Assembly (NCBI GenBank): GCA_945872225.1
Contig: CAMBZK010000079.1
Location: 1 to 5,319 of the forward strand
DNA length: 5,319 nucleotides
Direction of reading: 5' to 3'
Source of the DNA: a candidate division TM6 bacterium UASB124
Lineage (GTDB): Bacteria > Babelota > Babeliae > Babelales > RVW-14
How positions within the stretch are numbered: the first letter of the stretch is position 1; each line of letters opens with the position of its first letter. A model generated the notes under the pieces. The model was not told the DNA's origin, ran no database searches, and saw only the letters and a program-made list of their open reading frames with translations. The translations under genes and the position numbers were made by a program. Below, piece by piece: positions 1 to 5,319 of this stretch.

Positions 1-974
1 AACAGGTCAAAGGGCGCGCTGAGCGCCTTGGTGTCGCCAGCAAGCGCCTACGCTTTTCAGATGAAGCGAATTTAGAAACCATTCTTGCCACTGCGGCACA
101 GGCAAAGCCTGCCATGGTAATTTTGGATTCGATTCAAAATTGCCATTTATCGCTCCAGTCAAGCGTTATTCCTGGCACCATCGCACAGCTTCGTGAAGCA
201 GCATTTCACCTTATGCGCTTTGCAAAAGAAAACAATATCGCCGTGCTCATAACCGGACACATAACCAAAGATGGTGAAATGGCTGGCCCCAAAGTACTTG
301 AGCACATGGTCGATGCAGCTTTTTACCTGCAAGCTGAAGACCGCTGGCACACCCGCATTTTGCGCTCAGTAAAAAACCGTTTTGGCGCCATCAATGAAGT
401 CGGCTTTTTTCAAATGCAGGAACAAGGCTTAGTTGAAATAGCCAACATTAATCAGCAACTGCTGAGCGAAGTATCAAGCGCTGCCGGCTCGGCACTTGTC
501 TGTAGCCTAGAAGGCACACGCCCACTCCTGCTCGAAGTCCAAGCACTTGTTATCGAATCAAAATTCGGCATGCCACAACGCGTTGTTACGGGCATCGACC
601 CCAAGCGCATTGTGCTCATAGCAGCGATTTTAGAAAAATACCTGCACATCAGATTCAGCGCACACGACATTTTTTTTAAGGTCAGTGGCGGTTTTAAAAT
701 TAAAGAATCTTCTGCCGACCTTGGCATCGCTGTCGCCCTGCTTTCTAGCTACTTTCAAAAAGCACTCCCATCAAAATCGGTTGCCATTGGCGAGCTGAGT
801 TTGACTGGTCAGCTCAAAGCAATTAACCACATCGGTATGTGCATTAAAGAGGTGGAAAAATTTGGCCTCGATCGCGTCCTGGTTGCCCAACAGCAACAAG
901 TTAAAACCACCTGCCACATAACGGCGTTCAAAAATATTTATGAGCTCTTAAACTTGTTTCCAGAAGACAGATAG
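1..974 (+). CDS. radA: DNA repair/recombination protein RadA (Sms), 3' part; 5' end outside the window
   Basis: RadA is a RecA-like ATPase with a Lon-protease-like tail that helps process branched recombination intermediates in the cytoplasm. The reading frame is open from base 3 and gives 323 residues to the TAG stop. The first visible residues (QVKGRAERLG) match the RadA stretch that follows the Walker A region, so this is a truncation by the window and not a start at the ATG at 114. Visible in order are Walker B (MVILDS, bases 114-131), the GH-TKDG and AGPKVLEH stretches, the RadA-specific KNRFG motif (bases 372-386), EGTRPLL-E-QALV, and the Lon-like domain with SADL and IGELSLTGQ. The zinc finger and Walker A lie upstream; roughly 135 residues are missing relative to the 460-residue E. 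coli protein. No defect is visible. The next gene starts 28 bases downstream with no terminator between, so read-through is likely. Confidence 0.96.
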   Translation, partial: QVKGRAERLGVASKRLRFSDEANLETILATAAQAKPAMVILDSIQNCHLSLQSSVIPGTIAQLREAAFHLMRFAKENNIAVLITGHITKDGEMAGPKVLEHMVDAAFYLQAEDRWHTRILRSVKNRFGAINEVGFFQMQEQGLVEIANINQQLLSEVSSAAGSALVCSLEGTRPLLLEVQALVIESKFGMPQRVVTGIDPKRIVLIAAILEKYLHIRFSAHDIFFKVSGGFKIKESSADLGIAVALLSSYFQKALPSKSVAIGELSLTGQLKAINHIGMCIKEVEKFGLDRVLVAQQQQVKTTCHITAFKNIYELLNLFPEDR

Positions 975-989
975 ATATAATTTTACGAG

Positions 990-995
990 AAGGAG
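990..995 (+). promoter_or_regulatory. Ribosome binding site of the 365-residue secreted protein gene
   Basis: AAGGAG lies seven bases before the ATG at 1003, a strong Shine-Dalgarno match with ideal spacing. It fixes the start of the gene and puts the signal peptide at the true N-terminus. Confidence 0.8.
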
Positions 996-1002
996 AAAGA
1001 TC

Positions 1003-2100
1003 ATGAAATATAATCGTTTGACTATTCTACTGCTTGCATTACTAGCACCAGCCGCACTAGCAGCCGCTAGCCGAAGAGCAACAACCTCTTTAGCAAGGGC
1101 ATTTGGTACGTTATCGCTTTCATCTCATACACCAACACCATTTTGTTCAGGACTCCCTCCTCACTCAGTCTATAGACCACAACCATCGATGCTGGCCGTA
1201 CAACGCCGCCATTTTTATACACCACCATTTGGCGTAAGCACACCAAAAAAAAGCGTAAAACCAACTGTTAGTTTAAGCAGAAAAAACGTTTTAGATGCTT
1301 TTGATTCCGTAGCGATGAGCCAAACCGATTTCGTTTTCATCCAAAAAACTGGTGTAGTCCAGAAACTCGTAAACGCAGAGCAACTCAATGCGTTACAACT
1401 CATTGCACGAATTAACCTTGAAATAGCACTTCACTACCGCGCATCAGAACAAAAAGGGTCTGCCTGGCCTATTAAACGGCGTATGGCTTTATTGCGAGAG
1501 CTAGCGAAAAGTAATAGTGCTGTTCTTGAACCGCTTGAAGCAATTTTCAAGATTAGTTACCCCGACGGCACACTGAATACCATTACCGTCACAAAGAAAG
1601 ATATTTTCAGAGCCATTATTGATAGCTCACAGCCTAAACCATACCCAGCTCTTTTGCATAGTAACGAAGCAACCGAGATGTCTGATGAATTAGCAGCCTC
1701 TCTGACAAGAAATTTTGACAGCAACCCATTATCAATTGCAGCTTTTGTGATAAATTTGGACACTATTGTAAACCATTTTTTTGAGGGGGTACAAAACCGC
1801 TTTCGCAGGCAAGACGAACGCGGTGACGCTCGCCCAGGAGGGGTACTCCTTAACGATTTTTTACAACAATTGCTGACAGCGGCTGGCCACCCTGATGCAC
1901 TTCACGAAGCAAAGGCCATGGTAAACATGTTGTATCCAGAAAGATCGTCTACCACTGCCGAAGATGATCCCTACGACGACTTTCCCTATTACATGACAGG
2001 CGAAGCTCAAGCCTTTCCAGAAACAAGAAAACCCAAAATTTATGACGAAGAAAGAGTTCTCGAGGTAGGCGAAGCCGATGATGAATATGGTGATGATTAA
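1003..2100 (+). CDS. Secreted protein of unknown function with two copies of an internal module and an acidic tail
   Basis: I do not recognise this 365-residue protein. Residues 1-20 form a classic signal peptide: K2 and R5, a Leu/Ala-rich core, and a likely cleavage after A18-L19-A20, so it is probably exported by Sec. Residues 23-87 are Ser/Pro/Arg-rich and probably disordered. Two similar segments follow. Copy A (about 89-187) starts VSLSRKNVLDAF and ends ISYP. Copy B (about 194-312) starts ITVTKKDIFRAI and ends MLYP. Each has an N-terminal strand/turn leading into a helix, a long amphipathic helix with INLE or INLD, and a final Leu/Ala-rich helix ending in YP. The tail from residue 320 is strongly acidic (17 Asp/Glu in 46 residues, several Tyr). 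The only cysteine is C48. The gene follows radA closely and is followed by a smaller secreted protein carrying the same module. Coding status is secure from length, RBS and signal peptide; function is unknown. Confidence 0.88.
   Translation: MKYNRLTILLLALLAPAALAAASRRATTSLARAFGTLSLSSHTPTPFCSGLPPHSVYRPQPSMLAVQRRHFYTPPFGVSTPKKSVKPTVSLSRKNVLDAFDSVAMSQTDFVFIQKTGVVQKLVNAEQLNALQLIARINLEIALHYRASEQKGSAWPIKRRMALLRELAKSNSAVLEPLEAIFKISYPDGTLNTITVTKKDIFRAIIDSSQPKPYPALLHSNEATEMSDELAASLTRNFDSNPLSIAAFVINLDTIVNHFFEGVQNRFRRQDERGDARPGGVLLNDFLQQLLTAAGHPDALHEAKAMVNMLYPERSSTTAEDDPYDDFPYYMTGEAQAFPETRKPKIYDEERVLEVGEADDEYGDD
1267..1563 (+). repeat. Module copy A (protein-level repeat) in the 365-residue secreted protein
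   Basis: This stretch encodes residues 89-187. It shares the start pattern [VI]-[ST]-[LV]-[ST]-x-x-[DN]-[VI]-x-x-A with copies B and C, then a central helix with INLE, and a terminal helix ending in YP. It is the most divergent of the three copies at its C-terminal end (only Leu, Ala and Tyr-Pro line up with copy B there). The repeat is visible in protein, not in DNA, so it is old. Confidence 0.5.
1582..1938 (+). repeat. Module copy B (protein-level repeat) in the 365-residue secreted protein
   Basis: This stretch encodes residues 194-312. It matches copy C of the next gene best. ITVTKKDIFRAI lines up with VTLTEEDVRKAI. NPLSIAAFVINLDTIVNHFF lines up with the EPLAAISIIMALEKSITDYL helix. The terminal helix G295-Y311 aligns without gaps to G136-Y152 of the next protein, with 7 of 17 identical positions by eye. 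It carries a longer linker than the other copies (residues about 206-240 and 262-282). Confidence 0.55.
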
Positions 2101-2144
2101 GTAATTGTAGTACAATAAGCGCTCATAAAAATTATTTAATCACC

Positions 2145-2150
2145 TGAGGA
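2145..2150 (+). promoter_or_regulatory. Ribosome binding site of the 158-residue secreted protein gene
   Basis: TGAGGA lies seven bases before the ATG at 2158. It favours that start over the in-frame ATGs three and six codons later. Confidence 0.65.
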
Positions 2151-2157
2151 CTACTTC

Positions 2158-2634
2158 ATGACATCTATGCAACTAATGATTCAACGTGCGCTACTGATAC
2201 TTTGCTTATTCACAACAACACTACTCACTGCCGCAAGTATCCCCAGAAGACCTTGTTGCCCTTATATAAAGGTACTAGGAGCAATGGCTCTTTTGCAAAC
2301 CGCACGGGAATGGAATAAGCACCAGGAGATGGTAACATTGACAGAAGAAGATGTTCGCAAGGCAATTCGTGATGAGCATTTTCTTAATAAAACACGTTTT
2401 ATCAAAAGGGTAACGAGAGAGCCTTTAGCCGCGATTAGCATTATCATGGCTCTAGAGAAATCAATCACTGATTACCTGAACGATCAAACACTGCCCTGGG
2501 CTGCAGTGATGTTTTGGAAGAATGAAACGCATAAACGATCAATCCTCACTGATTTATGCAAAGGTCGTCCGCTAGCTCTAACTGAACTGCAAGCACAACT
2601 TGATGCCATCTATCACCCAAGAGCTCGCATATAA
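2158..2634 (+). CDS. Small secreted protein of unknown function with one copy of the same module
   Basis: I do not recognise this 158-residue protein. A hydrophobic stretch at residues 11-25 after R10, ending LLTAAS, looks like a Sec signal peptide cut near A25/A26. There is no clear lipobox. The mature start has a Cys pair (C33-C34) after an Arg pair; with C134 that makes three cysteines outside the signal peptide. Residues 59-154 carry the module seen twice in the preceding protein: VTLTEEDVRKAI, a helix beginning EPLAAISIIMALEK, and a last helix G136-Y152 ending YHP. The mature N-termini of both proteins also share an AAS...RR pattern. The gene is 57 bases downstream of its larger relative, on the same strand and without an obvious terminator between them, suggesting tandem duplication and co-expression. 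The secreted location is well supported; function is unknown. Confidence 0.85.
   Translation: MTSMQLMIQRALLILCLFTTTLLTAASIPRRPCCPYIKVLGAMALLQTAREWNKHQEMVTLTEEDVRKAIRDEHFLNKTRFIKRVTREPLAAISIIMALEKSITDYLNDQTLPWAAVMFWKNETHKRSILTDLCKGRPLALTELQAQLDAIYHPRARI
2332..2619 (+). repeat. Module copy C (protein-level repeat) in the 158-residue secreted protein
   Basis: This stretch encodes residues 59-154 and makes up nearly the whole mature protein, so it defines the likely minimal unit of the module: about 96 residues, predominantly helical, ending in a Tyr-x-Pro or Tyr-Pro turn. It is closest to copy B of the preceding gene. Confidence 0.55.
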
Positions 2635-2657
2635 ATTTTTCAATCTCAGCTTTTAAG

Positions 2658-2685
2658 AGGGGCCTGGTTAATACTTCAAGCCCCT
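2658..2685. terminator. Hairpin between convergent genes, probable bidirectional terminator
   Basis: AGGGGC (2658-2663) pairs with GCCCCT (2680-2685). On the - strand the stem extends to nine pairs with one G-U; on the + strand the extension has one mismatch. The hairpin lies in the 59-base gap between the stop codons of two convergent genes, where a terminator is expected. Neither side has a clean T-run (TGTTATGTTTTATG on +, CTTAAAAG on -), so termination may be weak or only partly intrinsic. Confidence 0.5.
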
Positions 2686-2693
2686 GTTATGTT

Positions 2694-3458
2694 TTATGAC
2701 AACTCACGTTCAGCAAAAATCGCCATTGCATCAGCTAAAAACTGTGCATACTCAGGATGGACGTCATCGTAGAATTTTTTAAACCCTGGATGCTCAAGAT
2801 AGAGTTGACCAAGCAGCCTATATTCCTCACGGCCAGGCGTCCAAGAAAGCTTAATCCACTCATAGTGCCTACGTACTTGATCTTGGACTACTGCTGACGC
2901 TGGGTCTAGTTTTTCATCCAAACAGACAAGCAATTGTGCAAAAATATCGTCCGCTGTTTTCTTAAATGCTTCAATCTCTTGCGCTGACATTTTTGCACCA
3001 TTTTCTTTAGCAAGCGCAATATTTTTTTCAGCTTGAGCACCATATTTTTCTACTAAATACTTTTCGTACTCAGCCTGCTTTTCATTACTGAAACCAGTAA
3101 ATAATGCTTTATTTTCCATTACAGAACCCTTTGTTAATTTATCAATTGTTTTATCAACGGTCTCCAACAGCTCTTGCATGCGCTCTTTGTCTTTCAGCAA
3201 TACTGCTTTGTGGGCCCTGAGCGCGGTAACTTTATCAAAGTCACTGCGCGCTACAATGACCTGAATCTGCTTCAACTCAAACCCAAGCTCTCGATAAAAC
3301 AAGATCTGCTGGAGCAACAGCAGCTGCTCTTCCTCGTAATATCGATAGCCATTATCGCCACAGTACGCTGGCTTAAGCAGTCCTATTTCGTCATAAAAAT
3401 GTAGTGTGCGCACACTGACTCCAGACAACTGGGCTAACTCTTTGACGGTATATGCCAC
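2694..3458 (-). CDS. MerR-family transcriptional activator with TipA-type (TipAS) effector domain
   Basis: This 254-residue regulator resembles B. subtilis Mta and Streptomyces TipA, which sense drugs or other hydrophobic ligands and activate promoters with long spacers. Residues 2-40 form the winged helix-turn-helix (YTVKELAQLSGVSVRTLHFYD, then IGLLKP and NGYRYY). Residues about 44-75 are the second DNA-contact region (LLLLQQILFYRELGF). Residues about 78-112 are the dimer coiled coil. Residues about 116-253 are the all-helical TipAS domain (LFTGFS...HPGFKKFYDDVHPEYAQFLADAM). The start is GTG, supported by AAAGGTGG five bases upstream. The cysteine commonly found before the MHRGL-like segment of TipA proteins is absent here: the aligned stretch reads WTPGREEYRLLGQLY. 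Covalent thiopeptide capture is therefore unlikely. A MerR-type promoter lies just upstream, so autoregulation is expected. No drug-efflux gene is adjacent, so its target is unknown. Confidence 0.93.
   Translation of the reverse strand: MAYTVKELAQLSGVSVRTLHFYDEIGLLKPAYCGDNGYRYYEEEQLLLLQQILFYRELGFELKQIQVIVARSDFDKVTALRAHKAVLLKDKERMQELLETVDKTIDKLTKGSVMENKALFTGFSNEKQAEYEKYLVEKYGAQAEKNIALAKENGAKMSAQEIEAFKKTADDIFAQLLVCLDEKLDPASAVVQDQVRRHYEWIKLSWTPGREEYRLLGQLYLEHPGFKKFYDDVHPEYAQFLADAMAIFAERELS
3127..3132 (-). promoter_or_regulatory. Candidate internal ribosome binding site for a short TipAS-like product
   Basis: AAAGGG lies seven bases before an in-frame ATG (3117-3119, codon 114 of the regulator), exactly at the junction between the coiled coil and the effector domain. 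Initiation there would give a 141-residue protein consisting of the effector domain alone. In Streptomyces lividans tipA, a similar internal start is known to produce TipAS. The match to the Shine-Dalgarno consensus is moderate. Confidence 0.4.
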
Positions 3459-3463
3459 CTAAA

Positions 3464-3471
3464 CCACCTTT
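3464..3471 (-). promoter_or_regulatory. Ribosome binding site deciding the GTG start of the MerR gene
   Basis: AAAGGTGG lies five bases before GTG at 3458. The N-terminus it gives (MAYTVKELAQ) matches the usual first residues of MerR proteins. No in-frame ATG lies nearby, so GTG is the preferred start. Confidence 0.7.
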
Positions 3472-3509
3472 CGCTTTACATGAGCCTGTTTTTGACCTTA
3501 CTGAATGGG

Positions 3510-3540
3510 AGTATACGGCCTCACGTAACGAGAGGGTCAA
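3510..3540 (-). promoter_or_regulatory. MerR-type promoter and operator of the regulator gene
   Basis: Read on the - strand, a -35 box TTGACC (3535-3540) is followed after exactly 19 bases by a -10 box TATACT (3510-3515). Spacers of 19-20 bp, longer than the usual 17, are the hallmark of promoters activated by MerR-family proteins through DNA untwisting. The spacer holds a dyad at 3519-3535, CCTC-n-CGT-n-ACG-n-GAGG, in which 14 of 16 non-central positions pair. A transcript would start near 3503, leaving a leader of about 45 bases before the GTG. Confidence 0.75.
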
Positions 3541-3606
3541 GCGTTTTTTTGAACCTGGAAAGACTATTTATCAGAACTATCTGCTGCAACAAGGCGGCTA
3601 AGCCCA

Positions 3607-3855
3607 TTGCTACAACGAGCAATTGCAAGCTGTTGCTACCATGAACAAGCTGTAGCGAGACTCAATTGGCTTGAACAAGAAAAGGCCAACCGCTTAGATG
3701 ATCTTTCGAATACATGGCATCAAATCATCACGCTTACACCATCAAAAGCTGATGCAGAAGCTGCTAGAAAACGTTATTTGGCAGAAATGGCTGCCATTAC
3801 ACGCGAATACGACTTGTGCATAGGATCACAAAGAGAAGCGTTTGAACCTCGATAA
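3607..3855 (+). CDS. Small hypothetical protein, possibly the 3' part of a frameshifted gene
   Basis: I do not recognise this. From TTG at 3607 it gives 82 residues, but the frame is open back to 3553. The only in-frame ATG is far downstream (AEMAAI), so an intact gene would need TTG, preceded by AAGGCGG nine bases upstream. The product is soluble, charged and probably helical: EQAVARLNWLEQEKANRLDDL and ADAEAARKRYLAEMAAITREYD look like two amphipathic helices around a short TPSK turn, as in a helical hairpin. The upstream ORF ends six bases before the TTG, so either a two-gene operon or a single broken gene is possible. A strong hairpin follows its stop by four bases, which supports transcription on this strand at some time. 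Confidence 0.45.
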   Translation: MLQRAIASCCYHEQAVARLNWLEQEKANRLDDLSNTWHQIITLTPSKADAEAARKRYLAEMAAITREYDLCIGSQREAFEPR

Positions 3856-3859
3856 AGAA

Positions 3860-3891
3860 AAAAGCTGTTTGTAGTAATGCAAACAGCTTTT
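3860..3891. terminator. Strong bidirectional intrinsic terminator
   Basis: AAAAGCTGTTTG (3860-3871) and CAAACAGCTTTT (3880-3891) form a perfect 12-bp stem with an eight-base loop. On the - strand the stem runs into TTTTTTCTTT, a good U-tract for ending the symporter transcript. On the + strand it ends in TTTT followed soon by TTTTT, serving the small + strand ORF. The position between two convergent stop codons (3855 and 3918) fits. Confidence 0.9.
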
Positions 3892-3917
3892 AATAACTTT
3901 TTAAAAATAATGTTTAA

Positions 3918-5318
3918 TCAGCTCTTTTTTTCAACCATCAAATTGCCCAGCAAAATAGCCAAGCTCAATGGGAACCCAACAATAACGGCCGGTACACCAG
4001 TATTAAATAGTGGCCACAACGTGCCAACCAATGCCCCAAGAATAACGCTAGCTATTGCTGCTTTTGTATTTTTAAGCTTGGTATGCAATGCCACCAAAAC
4101 CAATGGGCCAAATGAGCAACCAAGCCCACCCCATGCATAAAATACTAAATCATAAATAGCACTATGCTGGTTGCAATAGGCGACCGTCATCGCAACAACG
4201 CACATCCCAAGCACGCTCAAACGAGCAACAGTGGTAATCGCGTTTTTAGGGGTATTGAAAAAATACTTCACCACGTCTTCGGTAATCACTGACGCCAACG
4301 CAAGCACCTGTGCACCAATAACATTAATCGATGATGCAACGATACCACAGAGCATCAACCCTGTAACAAAGGGATGAAATAATATTTTGGTCATCTCTAT
4401 GAAAACAAACTCGGTATTCGCAATGCCCTGTGGAAAAAAGGCAATGCCGGTAAAGCCAATTAAAACCGCCGCAGCAAGGGTAATCGACTGCCACGTAATA
4501 CCAACGTACTGTGCCTTTTTAATATTTTTTGCATCATCAATGCCCATAAATTTGGTGATAATGTGAGGTTGCCCAAAATACCCAAGGCCCCAACCTGCAG
4601 CTAAGAAAAAACATTCAATCAATGAGCTCATTGATGTTGGCCAAAAATTAAATACATGCTTACTTGATGCTGCTGCTTCAACCGCACCCCAGCCACCAAG
4701 TGACGAGATAGCAACGACCGGCACAATAATAATTGCCCCAAGTAAAAATGCCCCTTGAAAACAGTCAATCCAAGCAATTGAGGTGTACCCACCGAATAAA
4801 ATATAAAACACCACCAAGGTCCCTATGCTGATGCCAAGGGTATAAGGCAGTGCAAAAACTGATTCAAATAAATGACCAAGTGCTGCTAGGTTTGCAGCGA
4901 TGTAACAGGTTAGAAATAACAATGCACACGCCGTACTAATCATCCGCAACATGCCTGTTGTATCGTTAAACCGTTTTGCAAAGAATGACGATAACGTCGT
5001 AGAGCCGTGGTATTCGGTCATGGTCCGCAATCGAGGAGCAACCGCCATCCAGTTGATAAGCATAAATATAGTTAAGCCTATTGCAATCCAACCACCAATG
5101 AGGCCTTTGGTGTAAATAGCTGCTGGCATACTCATAAAAAGCCACGCACTCATATCACTAGCATGCGTTGCAAGCGCTGTAACAACATAATTCAGTGAGC
5201 GTGCGCCCAAAATAAAGTCGCCACCAGCGCGTTGGTTTTTTTTATAGGCGACAAAACCAATGATTGCAACAATAGAAAAATAGGTTGCATAGGCAGCATA
5301 AAGAGCTAAGTTCTGCAT
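3918..5318 (-). CDS. putP: PutP-type sodium:solute symporter, probable proline transporter
   Basis: This is an inner-membrane carrier of the sodium:solute symporter (SSS) family, expected to import proline with a cation. The 466 residues hold about 13 hydrophobic segments and align with E. coli PutP from its first membrane helix. TM1 has ALATHASDMSAWL with A53, D55, M56 and S57 at the same numbers as in E. coli. Y139 (FLTCYIAAN) and the GWGLGYFGQPHI signature with W243 and Y247 match residues known to shape the proline site, which favours proline. TM8 differs: where E. coli PutP has AVMST (A337, S340, T341), this protein has SSINV (S329, N332, V333), changing three sodium-site positions; ITED follows normally. 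The protein ends at TM13 (MVEKKS), without the roughly 35-residue cytoplasmic tail of the 502-residue E. coli protein. The ATG lies one base from the window edge, so its RBS is not visible and a longer N-terminus cannot be excluded. Confidence 0.9.
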   Translation of the reverse strand: MQNLALYAAYATYFSIVAIIGFVAYKKNQRAGGDFILGARSLNYVVTALATHASDMSAWLFMSMPAAIYTKGLIGGWIAIGLTIFMLINWMAVAPRLRTMTEYHGSTTLSSFFAKRFNDTTGMLRMISTACALLFLTCYIAANLAALGHLFESVFALPYTLGISIGTLVVFYILFGGYTSIAWIDCFQGAFLLGAIIIVPVVAISSLGGWGAVEAAASSKHVFNFWPTSMSSLIECFFLAAGWGLGYFGQPHIITKFMGIDDAKNIKKAQYVGITWQSITLAAAVLIGFTGIAFFPQGIANTEFVFIEMTKILFHPFVTGLMLCGIVASSINVIGAQVLALASVITEDVVKYFFNTPKNAITTVARLSVLGMCVVAMTVAYCNQHSAIYDLVFYAWGGLGCSFGPLVLVALHTKLKNTKAAIASVILGALVGTLWPLFNTGVPAVIVGFPLSLAILLGNLMVEKKS

Positions 5319-5319
5319 G

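Larger units (their letters stand above)
3452..3601 (+). pseudogene. Possible 5' remnant of a broken gene (49-codon ORF)
   Basis: This frame reads MPPKPPFALHEPVFDLTEWE, then a charged stretch (RNERVKRFFEPGK) and ends LLQQGG. From the His codon at 3479 its composition looks protein-like. Its only ATG overlaps the start of the divergent MerR gene by seven bases and lacks a convincing ribosome binding site, and the regulator's promoter lies inside it. These facts argue against an intact gene. The next ORF is open from 3553 in the adjacent frame. Restoring one base in the AAA run at 3559-3561 would join them as ...RFFEPGKDYLSEL..., a protein of about 134 residues. It could instead be a chance ORF. 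Confidence 0.3.

Noticed and set aside
159..727. Antisense ORFs of 63 and 91 codons inside radA
   Set aside because: They lie entirely opposite a well-supported gene, have no family resemblance and no ribosome binding site that stands out.
1067..2115. Several antisense ORFs opposite the 365-residue secreted protein, one with a hydrophobic N-terminus
   Set aside because: They lie opposite a gene with a strong RBS and signal peptide. The hydrophobic look comes from the complement of A-rich and acidic codons.
2088..2116. TACAAT at 2111-2116 as a -10 box for the 158-residue protein gene
   Set aside because: The upstream hexamer at the right distance (TGGTGA) is a poor -35, and AT-rich gaps yield such boxes by chance.
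2104..2128. Short palindromes ATTGT-AGT-ACAAT and AGCGCT after the 365-residue protein gene
   Set aside because: The stems are too short or AT-rich and no T-run follows, so they are not credible terminators.
3174..3404. 76-codon + strand ORF opposite the MerR gene
   Set aside because: It is a shadow of the DNA-binding domain and coiled-coil coding sequence and reads as low-complexity Leu/Gln.
3492..3517. + strand TTGACC and TATACG as a divergent promoter
   Set aside because: The spacer is only 14 bases, too short for a sigma-70 promoter; the - strand reading fits far better.
3480..3641. Third-frame ORF from ATG 3480 (53 codons)
   Set aside because: It has no good RBS, its composition is not protein-like, and the other two frames there read better.
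3877..4140. 87-codon + strand ORF starting in the terminator
   Set aside because: It begins inside the hairpin loop and runs antisense to conserved transporter sequence.
1..5319. CRISPR array, tRNA/rRNA genes, insertion sequences or transposon ends
   Set aside because: I found no direct repeats with regular spacing, no cloverleaf-like sequence and no transposase-like protein in any frame.

Overview
The window looks like chromosomal DNA of a Gram-negative-type bacterium with moderate to low GC. Genes are tightly packed and two products carry export signals. The style (small secreted proteins of unknown family, a PutP-type transporter, short intergenic gaps) would fit a reduced or host-associated lineage such as Candidatus Dependentiae. 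That is a guess from general appearance; nothing here is diagnostic.

The left part (1-2634, + strand) begins inside radA, whose Walker B, KNRFG motif and Lon-like C-terminal domain are visible. After 28 bases comes a secreted 365-residue protein, and after another 57 bases a secreted 158-residue protein. I recognise neither family. By eye they share a roughly 100-residue module, present twice in the first and once in the second, so they look like products of a local duplication. No terminator separates the three genes, so they may be read from one transcript.

The middle part (2658-3855) holds a MerR-family regulator with a TipA-type effector domain on the - strand. It starts at GTG. It is preceded by a textbook MerR-type promoter: TTGACC and TATACT boxes separated by 19 bp, with a 17-bp dyad in the spacer. 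An in-frame ATG with its own ribosome binding site sits at the domain boundary, as in tipA of Streptomyces, where a second short protein is made. Upstream, on the + strand, are two small overlapping-frame ORFs. They read well as one protein if a single base is restored, so they may be a broken gene whose 5' end was replaced by the regulator.

The right part (3860-5318) is a nearly full-length PutP-type sodium/solute symporter on the - strand. It keeps the proline-site signature but has unusual residues at the TM8 part of the sodium site. A perfect 12-bp hairpin at 3860-3891 separates it from the small + strand ORF and can serve as a terminator in both directions.

I see no tRNA, rRNA, CRISPR array or insertion sequence. 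The most interesting points are the three-copy secreted module, the possible two-product TipA-like regulator and its operator, and the altered sodium site of the symporter.
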